A stretch of DNA of 64,000 nt from Pseudomonas syringae CC1557 (lineage in GTDB: Bacteria; Pseudomonadota; Gammaproteobacteria; Pseudomonadales; Pseudomonadaceae): the NCBI RefSeq assembly GCF_000452705.1, contig NZ_CP007014.1, positions 3,472,001-3,536,000 of the forward strand, given 5' to 3'. A program made the translations under genes and the position numbers. Under the pieces are notes generated by a model that saw only the letters and a program-made list of their open reading frames with translations, had not been told where the DNA came from and made no database searches. This document shows, piece after piece, positions 28,724-35,962 of this stretch (its first letter is position 1; each line of letters begins with the position of its first letter).

Positions 28724-29296
28724 TCAGTACACATCCCGTTTTTTAGCGGGATTTTCGCTATTAGTCGTGGCGTTCTGTCGATGTCTTCAAGCAGAGAGAA
28801 GCTCACGAGCTGTGTTGGCTCGAAAAATCCCGGCGTGCCTGCTTTTTGACAAGCTTGAAGCGTCTGGATCAACGGTTTCGGCGTTTAGATAATAATCTGG
28901 CGCAACTTGCCAAGCGCTTATCTGTAACAATATGTTTCAACAATTGGCTTCGCTCGACCGTTTCAGGGCGCACAAGTTCAACCCATAAGTTGAGCTTTTC
29001 GGGCGCTTTAGCTCGCTTTTCCCCGAATAACCCCGTGACGTTCACCACCACCTCCAAACGGGTGGACATTGAAAATGTGAATTGCCCTACATTTTTATGA
29101 CGTCAATGACTTGTCGGCATGATGGCACTGGGTTATCTATAGCCGGGCATCAAGCGCATTCGCTGGTCCGCTTTCCTGTTCTACCCAAAATAATAACTCA
29201 CCGGATTTCGCCACTAACAAGGCGAGGCTTAGGCATGGCTGCCCGAGCAGAGAAAGCTGTATTTATCGTGGGATCGACATCGGCTGGGAGGCTATT
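28724..29296. other. 573-base gap: weak hairpin, then long untranslated leader ahead of rhlA
   Basis: A weak T-tailed hairpin follows the kinase stop (ATCCCG 28733-28738 with CGGGAT 28747-28752, then TTTT). The rest shows no convincing gene: the short open frames lack ribosome sites or recognisable products. The interval probably holds the rhlA promoter and a long 5' leader. No lux-box-type palindrome was recognised. Confidence 0.5.
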
Positions 29297-30160
29297 ATGG
29301 GCGCACAATCAAAGATTTTAAACGTAGGTGGGTACAAGGTTTACACCGAGACTTACTGGAGAAACAGCGACGCCAAGACCATCTTGCTGGTCAACGGCGC
29401 ATTGTCCACAACAGGCTCTTTCGGCCAGACCGTCAAGTACCTGCAACCGCACTACAACCTGGTCCTCTTCGACCTGCCCTTTTCCGGGCAATCCCGGGCA
29501 CACAACTCGGATGACATGATTGTCAGCAAGGAAGATGAAGTAAACATCCTCCTTCAACTGATCGATCTGTATCAGGTCAACTACCTGCTTTCTGTGTCGT
29601 GGGGCGGCGTATCAGCCTTGCTGGCGCTTGCCGAATGCCCGGCATCGGTGGAAAAGGCAATCATCAGTTCGTTTTCGCCGGTCCTCAACGAACCGATGCT
29701 CGACTACATCGACAACGCTCAGGTGTTCCTTGCCGCGCGCGAGAAACGCAAGATCGGCGCGCTGCTGAACGACACGGTCGGCAAGTACTTGCCTCGCCTG
29801 TTCAAGCTCTATAACTACAAGCACCTGATCAGCCTTGCCGAACATGAGTATGCACAGATCGACTTCCACATCAGCCAGATTCGCACACTAAGCGCCAGTA
29901 ACTACGTCGAGCGTTTTTCGTCGATCAAGATCCCGGTGCTGTTCATCAACGGCGAGAAGGATGAATACACCACCGTCGAAGATGCACGCTTGTTCTCCAA
30001 CTACATCGCCAAAAGTAGTTTCAACGTCGTGCCGGACACCGGGCACTTTCTAGACCTGGAAAGCAAAGCAGCCTGGCACCACTCGCAAAAGACTGCACTG
30101 CAATTTCTGGGCACCGAAGCCAGAACCGAAGTATGGCCAAGCGTTACTGCGATGGCATGA
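29297..30160 (+). CDS. rhlA: 3-(3-hydroxyalkanoyloxy)alkanoate synthase RhlA
   Basis: 287 residues. It is close to P. aeruginosa RhlA throughout: LLVNGALSTTGSFGQTVKYL, VLFDLPFSGQSR, the nucleophile S101 in SVSWGGVSALLALAE, NETVGKYLP-like NDTVGKYLPR, FINGEKDEYTTVEDARLF and the catalytic His in DTGHFLDLESK. RhlA couples two 3-hydroxyacyl groups into HAA, the lipid part of rhamnolipids. No rhlB or rhlC is adjacent, as in P. syringae, where HAA itself is a surfactant needed for swarming. GGGAGG is 5 bases before the ATG. Confidence 0.93.
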   Translation: MGAQSKILNVGGYKVYTETYWRNSDAKTILLVNGALSTTGSFGQTVKYLQPHYNLVLFDLPFSGQSRAHNSDDMIVSKEDEVNILLQLIDLYQVNYLLSVSWGGVSALLALAECPASVEKAIISSFSPVLNEPMLDYIDNAQVFLAAREKRKIGALLNDTVGKYLPRLFKLYNYKHLISLAEHEYAQIDFHISQIRTLSASNYVERFSSIKIPVLFINGEKDEYTTVEDARLFSNYIAKSSFNVVPDTGHFLDLESKAAWHHSQKTALQFLGTEARTEVWPSVTAMA

Positions 30161-30359
30161 AACACACCCGTCAGCGTCCGGAAAGCTCTCCGGCTTTTCC
30201 GGCGTGATGCTGTCATTCAGGCATATCGGCTTACTTGATCGGGCAGTGCCATTCGTTGATGACTCTTTCTCTTGCAACGCGCTTGCGTTCGTTGTGCCGT
30301 GCCTGCGGAGTTTTTCGGATGTTGCACGCCTCCGCTTTCCAACCCCGCCTTGTTCGACC

Positions 30360-30662
30360 GTGCCGCTGCTGGCGTTTGCCACCCTCAGTTACGAGCAGGA
30401 ACAACCGCTGGTCTGGCGTAGCGACCGGTTACCGACCATTACCCTCAAGGCCAATGTGCTGGGCAAGCTGCAACCGACCGCACTGGTCAAGCAATTGAAA
30501 CCTGAAGTCGAGGCCTTCAGTGCCAGTCTGCCACTGCGCTACTCGGTCGCCACCGGCGGCGCAGTCGAGGCCAGCACCTGCTCACAAGGGCCGATATTGA
30601 AGGTCGTGCCGCTGATGCTGCTGTTGGTGGTGAGTCACGGGATCAAGCGGCCGGCAACGTAA
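30360..30662 (+). pseudogene. Remnant of an RND efflux permease
   Basis: About 90 codons read like the second porter-domain part of an AcrB/MexF-type pump: PLLAFATLSYEQEQPLVW, LPTITLKANVLGKLQPTALV, LPLRYSVATGGAVEAST and SQGPILKVVPLMLLLV. The frame then runs into HGIKRPAT and a stop. The rest of the ~1,000-residue protein is absent on both sides, so this is a decayed fragment between rhlA and the PtuAB module. The upstream part of the open frame (30204-30359) has no resemblance to the family. Confidence 0.75.
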
Positions 30663-30702
30663 GTGTGCTGGCATTCGCCGATCAGATACGCGAGGGTTAG
30701 GC

Positions 30703-31353
30703 TCAAAAAGCATGCAATGCCCTGAGGCGACGAATCACGTTTACCAGAACAGGGGAAAAGGCCTGAAGCTGTTGTTGGTCATCCTCGACCAGTAACTCGT
30801 CATGTAACAGAGAGAGTACGTCATCGTCCTCAAGAGCCAGTCCTGACGAGCCCATGCCATGCGAAAACAGCAGACTATCGATCATTGCTTTGCGCTCGCC
30901 AATCAGCCACCTGTTGGACACTTGATCACCGCCCAGATTAAGCACCTTGATACAATCTTGCGCCCTGTCGGTCTTACCTCCAACCAGTCCGGAAAGTTCG
31001 AACTGCAATTCTGTTTCACACTCAGCCATAAGAGGCGTCAAGCGTAGAGTCTGGTCACCATGCGCGTCCCCACATCGACCGGGCCGATTGCAGCTGGCAA
31101 CAATATTCTGAAAATCGAGCGTGCGATTGGGTGCCAGGCGTTGCGCTTCGACGTGTTCATTGTGAGCGCTGTCCTTCAAAGGGGTGATGCTGCGGCAGCA
31201 ATAGGCACATAACCCATGCTGCTCCAGGACACAGGTATGTCGAATTGCATCTTTGATATCTTCCCGGCCAACCAGATCTTCGTATTTTTTTCCCTTGTTG
31301 GTGCGCGCCCACTGCTTCAGGACTGCGAGACTTCCTTTTTCAATCTTTCGCAC
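30703..31353 (-). CDS. ptuB: PtuB-like HNH nuclease of a Septu-type defence module
   Basis: 216 residues of the TIGR02646-type HNH family. The metal and catalytic elements are C49-x-x-C52 (LCAYCCRS), the HNH histidine H67 (NEHVEAQ), N83 (DFQNIVASCN), and the second Cys pair C88/C94 (CNRPGRCG). This is the pattern of PtuB and of the HNH partner in Ec78-type retrons. It overlaps the upstream ATPase gene by 14 bases, so the two are translationally coupled. No reverse transcriptase or retron RNA is seen nearby. The likely role is nucleic-acid cleavage on phage infection, held in check by PtuA. Confidence 0.85.
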   Translation of the reverse strand: MRKIEKGSLAVLKQWARTNKGKKYEDLVGREDIKDAIRHTCVLEQHGLCAYCCRSITPLKDSAHNEHVEAQRLAPNRTLDFQNIVASCNRPGRCGDAHGDQTLRLTPLMAECETELQFELSGLVGGKTDRAQDCIKVLNLGGDQVSNRWLIGERKAMIDSLLFSHGMGSSGLALEDDDVLSLLHDELLVEDDQQQLQAFSPVLVNVIRRLRALHAF

Positions 31354-32695
31354 GACGTAATTCCAGCTTGCGGATCAACAAAGACGCCTTGGCCAACTCT
31401 ATGTGTCCAGAAGGCAGGTCATTGACCAGCTTTTGGTAAAGGGAGTGAACCTCCTCCAGATCACCCAGCATCAGCAGCTCCTGGAGCCTGTCCAGACGTT
31501 TCTGAACGTCAACATTGCGGACATCCGTGTCCATGACACTCAACAGCACCTGATTGGCATCAAGCCCGTAAAGACTGTCCGGCTCGCTTAGCTCACCGTC
31601 GTCCATAACGTACACCAGAACATCCTTGCTATCGCTGATGACCAGTGGCGAATGCGTGGTCAGCAGAAACTGGCAGTTCGGGAAGGTTGTAGTGAGTTGG
31701 GCGATCAGGCTGCGCTGCCATTTGGGATGCAGGTGCAAATCGACTTCATCGATTAGTACGATGCCATTGCCATGCAGAGGATTTTCGAGCGCAGGGTTCA
31801 TCATGGCGAGGCGTCTGGCGATATCGCCGACGAGCGCCATCATCGACTTCTCGCCTTGGGACAGCTGCGAGACGTTCAAGGTCTGGCCGTCTTTATCGAT
31901 AGCCATATGCAGACGCGGTTTGCGTTTGACGCGCAGTTTTGTGAAGCCGGGCATGAAGGCTTCGACCGCATTTCTGACAGCGTTTAGCTGACGGTCACGC
32001 GACGAGGCATGCTCCCTGACCAGTACTTTCCAGAGTTCTGTATCGAGTAATTTTTGAGACAGTTTAGTAAGCAGCTCAGTTGGAATACCTGTTTCGTTCT
32101 CGCTGTCTTCGCGTTCCCTGAACCACTCGAAAAAACGGCGAAAATCCACGCCACGACCCAAGGCGTTGTCGTAGCCATCCAGTTGATCGAATGTGTGTTT
32201 GGCGTGGACCTTGAGCGGTATCTCAAGCACTGAGCGTTCAACTGGATAAAAGGCCAAAAGAGGAAGAGATGAATCACTCTTGGCAGTCAACTGTGAGCGG
32301 TAACCTTCCGCCAGCAAATTCAATTCGTTCAATGCACTGGACAAGTTGGCATTTCGACCTTTACGAGTACCAGCAATTTGCCAATGGAAATCAGGCCCAC
32401 AAATCAGGGAGTCGAAAATCTGATCATCGTAAGCGTCAATACGAATTGAAGAAGTCACAGCGCCGTTCTGAATCGTATCCTCATCGATCCGACTACCAAC
32501 ACCTTTTGGCGTCCTGACCCTCGCCACCAGCCAGTTCAATGATGTGGCGACAGACTTGAGCAGTGTGGTCTTCCCTGCCCCATTGTTCCCGACCAGCACT
32601 GTCACTCTCGACGCGTGCCGTTCGGTAGGCGCGAGTGCGACTTCCAGATCGCTGAACCGTCCCACATTGATGAGCCTGAAGCTTTTGATTTCCAT
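31340..32695 (-). CDS. ptuA: PtuA-like AAA/ABC-type ATPase of a Septu-type defence module
   Basis: 451 residues. A Walker A GNNGAGKTT near residues 36-44 follows an N-terminal MEIKSFRLINVGRFSDLEV strand pattern. An inserted helical middle, then the ABC signature SQLSQGEKSM near 278, Walker B with tandem acids (GIVLIDEVDLHLHPKWQ) and the switch His (FLLTTHSPLVIS) complete an OLD/SMC-like ATPase head. A C-terminal helical tail of ~70 residues follows. Pairing with an HNH gene marks PtuA of Septu. AGGGA precedes the ATG. The module is flanked by an RND remnant and an MFS gene, suggesting insertion at a variable site. Confidence 0.85.
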   Translation of the reverse strand: MEIKSFRLINVGRFSDLEVALAPTERHASRVTVLVGNNGAGKTTLLKSVATSLNWLVARVRTPKGVGSRIDEDTIQNGAVTSSIRIDAYDDQIFDSLICGPDFHWQIAGTRKGRNANLSSALNELNLLAEGYRSQLTAKSDSSLPLLAFYPVERSVLEIPLKVHAKHTFDQLDGYDNALGRGVDFRRFFEWFREREDSENETGIPTELLTKLSQKLLDTELWKVLVREHASSRDRQLNAVRNAVEAFMPGFTKLRVKRKPRLHMAIDKDGQTLNVSQLSQGEKSMMALVGDIARRLAMMNPALENPLHGNGIVLIDEVDLHLHPKWQRSLIAQLTTTFPNCQFLLTTHSPLVISDSKDVLVYVMDDGELSEPDSLYGLDANQVLLSVMDTDVRNVDVQKRLDRLQELLMLGDLEEVHSLYQKLVNDLPSGHIELAKASLLIRKLELRRAKD

Positions 32696-32942
32696 GAAAG
32701 TCCCTGAAGGGATTGATCCAGAACAGAATGACGGTCGGCATTATGGCATTCCTGCGAGCCCCGTGAAGGCCTGACCACACATCGACTCATTTCCACCCAT
32801 CATTCCCAGAAATATCCTGTATCAACTCGCCATGCCTACTTAATCCACGACAAAACCGTTAGCCTGCTCGTCATCAGTCAAAAACCCTCCTGACAGACGC
32901 GTTTCGAGCGTCTGACCGGCTTATGCCCAAGCGAGATTTGTT

Positions 32943-34139
32943 ATGCCCCACCCGTCCCAAGCCACGCACAAGACCGTGACCATGACCCCCGGCCTGGTGA
33001 TGCTGTTTGCATTCTGCTGCGGCGCGATTGTTGCCAATATCTATTACGCCCAGCCGATTATCGAGTTGATTGCGCCGGACATCGGGCTGTCGAGCACCGC
33101 AGCCAGTCTGATCGTTTCACTGACGCAGATCGGTTATGCGCTGGGCCTGTTCTTTCTGGTTCCACTGGGCGATCTTCTGGAAAACCGCAGGCTGATGCTG
33201 ATCACGACGGTGGTGGCGGTTCTCAGTTTGCTGGGTGCTGCATTTGCCGAACAGCCGAATCTGTTTCTGCTGGTGTCGCTGCTGGTGGGCTTCAGTTCGG
33301 TGTCGGTGCAGATGCTGATCCCGCTGGCGGCGCACCTGGCACCGGAGGAATCCCGTGGCCGGGTAGTTGGCGGAATCATGGGCGGGCTGCTGTTGGGGAT
33401 TCTGCTGGCGCGGCCCATCGCCAGCCTGGTGGCTGACCATTTCGGCTGGCGTGCGGTATTCGGTTCGGCGGCCGTTGTGATGATCGGCATCAGCGTGGTA
33501 CTGGCGACCACCATGCCGAAGCGCGTTCCGGACCATCGCGCGTCATATGGTCAGTTGCTGTTTTCGCTGTGGACCCTGTTACGTTCGCAGCCGGTGCTGC
33601 GCCAGCGTGCCTTTTACCAGGCGTGCATGTTCGCGACCTTCAGCCTGTTCTGGACCGCCGTACCGCTTGAGCTGTCGCGCAATCACGGGCTGTCACAAAC
33701 CCAGATCGCCCTCTTCGCCCTGATCGGCGCTATTGGTGCAATCGCTGCGCCCATCAGCGGTCGCCTGGCAGACGCCGGTCACACCCGCATAGCCTCACTG
33801 GGCGCATTGCTGCTCGGCGCACTGAGTTTCCTGCCGGGGCTGATTCACCCTGCTTACAGCGTGATCGGCCTGGCAGTGACCGGCGTGCTGCTGGATTTCT
33901 GCGTGCAGACCAGCATGGTGCTGGGTCAGCGCACGGTGTATGCGCTGGATGCCGCCAGTCGCAGCCGGCTCAATGCGCTGTACATGACGAGTATTTTCAT
34001 CGGCGGTGCCATTGGCTCAGCCGTCGCCAGCCCGTTGTTCGACCATGGCGGCTGGAGCTGGGTGCTGATCGCAGGCACGGTGCTGCCGCTGATAGCGTTG
34101 CTGGCGTTTCTCAAGGATAGGTCGAAGCAAGGCGAGTAA
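32943..34139 (+). CDS. MFS transporter (drug/metabolite exporter type)
   Basis: 398 residues and twelve membrane helices. It shows the motif-A loop (VPLGDLLENRRLML) and the first-helix pattern IVANIYYAQPIIELIAPDIG typical of the YgaY/YfcJ-like arabinose-efflux group. The substrate is unknown. It is divergent from ptuA across 247 bases and probably belongs to the core chromosome at the right edge of the module. Confidence 0.87.
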   Translation: MPHPSQATHKTVTMTPGLVMLFAFCCGAIVANIYYAQPIIELIAPDIGLSSTAASLIVSLTQIGYALGLFFLVPLGDLLENRRLMLITTVVAVLSLLGAAFAEQPNLFLLVSLLVGFSSVSVQMLIPLAAHLAPEESRGRVVGGIMGGLLLGILLARPIASLVADHFGWRAVFGSAAVVMIGISVVLATTMPKRVPDHRASYGQLLFSLWTLLRSQPVLRQRAFYQACMFATFSLFWTAVPLELSRNHGLSQTQIALFALIGAIGAIAAPISGRLADAGHTRIASLGALLLGALSFLPGLIHPAYSVIGLAVTGVLLDFCVQTSMVLGQRTVYALDAASRSRLNALYMTSIFIGGAIGSAVASPLFDHGGWSWVLIAGTVLPLIALLAFLKDRSKQGE

Positions 34140-34369
34140 ACGCTGCACTTTACGACTGAATTGCCGGATAATAGCGCCGCGATGGCATTGTCCATCGCCC
34201 TTCTGGCTCTCTCTCGCACCTCAAGGCTCGCGTATCCGGCACCTCTGGATCGGCGCGATTGAACACGGATTGTACATACGCCTCCTCCCAAGGCCATCAA
34301 CCTGCCAATGCCGTTGCTCAAACGCATCGGTACGCATTTGCGCAAAACCCGAACAAGGCAAAAACAGCA

Positions 34370-35116
34370 ATGGACGCAGCACCACGAACCAGCAAAATCT
34401 CCACAATTTTCGCCAAGATATCGATCGGCATCACCAGCATGATCGGGATCCTGTGGAGCATTTTCACCTACCTCTTTCCAGACCCCACCGTTCTTGGCCT
34501 CAGCGTCGACTTTATCAACTGGAAAACCCTGATCATTATTGTCGGCACTGTCATGGTGTTCATCGGGCTGGGCATCGCGATCCTGGCGAGAAAGCTCCCG
34601 TCGTTGCTCAAACTCAGCGTCTGGCTGGTATTGGCACTGTTTCTATGTGCGGTGTTCTTCAAGCTGGGCGGCGAATACGCAAAGCCTTCGGTGGAGTTTG
34701 CGCGCAGCCAGAAACTGTTTACCGAGAATGACAACGCCAACATGTTCGGCAAGCGGTCCGAGACCGTCGACAATCTGAGTATTGAGCTGCTGGATTGTGA
34801 TCAGAATGGCCAGTCGCCTACCTGCACGCTTGAGCTTGTCAACAAAAGTGCAGATCGTGACTTCCGCTTTCTGAACCCTGTCAGCCTGTTCGAAGAAACC
34901 GGGGGTGCACTGGGCCTAACGCAAATGCATGTTGGCGATGCAAAATATGATCGCTGGGATAGCTTCCAACTGATCCGTAACGTGCCTACCCGGGTCACGT
35001 TGATATTTGAGGCGACCAAGGGTCGACTGAAGAAATCACCGGCTTTGAAACTGACCTTCCGCGACCGCGAGAGCAAGGAAAACGTGCTCAAGTTCAAAGA
35101 GGTCAAGGTCAATTAG
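34370..35116 (+). CDS. Unrecognised membrane-anchored protein
   Basis: 248 residues from the ATG at 34370, with AAGG upstream; an in-frame ATG further up (34259) lacks a ribosome site. There are three hydrophobic segments in the first ~110 residues (IGITSMIGILWSIFTYLF, TLIIIVGTVMVFIGLGIAIL, LSVWLVLALFLCAVFF). A soluble C-terminal domain with beta-rich pattern and a Cys pair follows (LLDCDQNGQSPTCTLEL), which might form a disulfide outside the membrane. No family is recognised. It stands alone between the MFS exporter and a convergent esterase. Confidence 0.65.
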   Translation: MDAAPRTSKISTIFAKISIGITSMIGILWSIFTYLFPDPTVLGLSVDFINWKTLIIIVGTVMVFIGLGIAILARKLPSLLKLSVWLVLALFLCAVFFKLGGEYAKPSVEFARSQKLFTENDNANMFGKRSETVDNLSIELLDCDQNGQSPTCTLELVNKSADRDFRFLNPVSLFEETGGALGLTQMHVGDAKYDRWDSFQLIRNVPTRVTLIFEATKGRLKKSPALKLTFRDRESKENVLKFKEVKVN

Positions 35117-35167
35117 TTAACAGAGGATCGTGCGTCGCCCCCTCGGTTGTGACGACGCACGTATCCG

Positions 35168-35887
35168 CTAGCGGTTTGACTGCTGCAACCAGTTCGCCAG
35201 GTCCACCACTTCAGCCTCGTTGATGCTGTGCCCCATGCCTTCGTAGGCGTGAAACTCTGGTTTCAGACCAAGCGTCTTCAACGTCGTTTCGGCTTGTGGC
35301 GCACTGGCGTAGGCCACCTGGCGATCCTGCGTGCCGTGACCAATAAAGACTTTCAGGGCCTTGAGTTCATCAGAGGCTTTTACCTCGGACTGTACGACCG
35401 GCAACAACCTTCCGCTCAACGCTGCAAAGCCGCCGACCAGTTTCGGCTGACGCAAGGCGACCTCGTAGCTCATCATCGCACCCTGGCTGAAGCCGATGAG
35501 AAACACCTTGCCCGGTTGTGTGTGAAACTTTGCAGTGGCCTGGGCAATGAATGCAGTCAGTTTAGTGCCGCTGCTTTTCAGGTCTTCGGTCACGCCGTCG
35601 TAGTCCGGCACACCCTTCTTCTGGGAGAACCATTTGTAGCTGTCAGGCTGCAGCTCCACTGGTGCCTGCACGGACAGGTAGTTGTAATCAGCCGGAAGCT
35701 CTTCCTTGAGCCCGAACAAGTCGGCCGCATTGCTGCCGTAACCGTGGATAAAAATCACCAGCGGCAGGTCAGGCTTTTCGGCATGGGTCTGTGCCAGGTA
35801 ATCCAGCGGCAGATCCGTGTGCAGGGTGTCCTGGGCCTGCGCCATTCCGGCGACGGCAAACAGCAAGGCAGCGAAAAACTTCAGCAT
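35168..35887 (-). CDS. Exported phospholipase/carboxylesterase-type alpha/beta hydrolase
   Basis: 239 residues. The signal peptide MLKFFAALLFAVAGMAQAQ is followed by the hydrolase fold: oxyanion region VIFIHGYGSNAAD, nucleophile Ser in LIGFSQGAMMSYEVAL, Asp in GTQDRQVAY and His in GMGHSINEAE. This is the dienelactone-hydrolase/YpfH-like group, here exported. Substrates are probably short acyl esters. It lies downstream of gspD on the same strand, 75 bases away, so it could be co-transcribed with and even secreted by the type II system. An AGGTGA ribosome site is present. Confidence 0.87.
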   Translation of the reverse strand: MLKFFAALLFAVAGMAQAQDTLHTDLPLDYLAQTHAEKPDLPLVIFIHGYGSNAADLFGLKEELPADYNYLSVQAPVELQPDSYKWFSQKKGVPDYDGVTEDLKSSGTKLTAFIAQATAKFHTQPGKVFLIGFSQGAMMSYEVALRQPKLVGGFAALSGRLLPVVQSEVKASDELKALKVFIGHGTQDRQVAYASAPQAETTLKTLGLKPEFHAYEGMGHSINEAEVVDLANWLQQSNR

Positions 35888-35962
35888 CGGTTCATCACCT
35901 CTGTTGGACGCTGCCCGCAGGCAGCGTCATGAGTGGGCGTCGCGGCAAAAACTAACACAGCT

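Noticed and set aside
30178..30202. Hairpin after rhlA (CCGGAAAGC and GCTTTTCCGG)
   Set aside because: The stem has a bulge and no proper T-run, so I do not list it as a terminator.
30703..32695. Reading the ATPase-HNH pair as part of an Ec78-type retron
   Set aside because: No reverse transcriptase gene or retron-like inverted-repeat RNA region was found next to the pair.
35907..35928. GACGCTGCC/GGCAGCGTC hairpin between gspD and the esterase gene
   Set aside because: A perfect stem, but no T-run follows on the minus strand, so termination there cannot be claimed and the esterase may still be in the operon.
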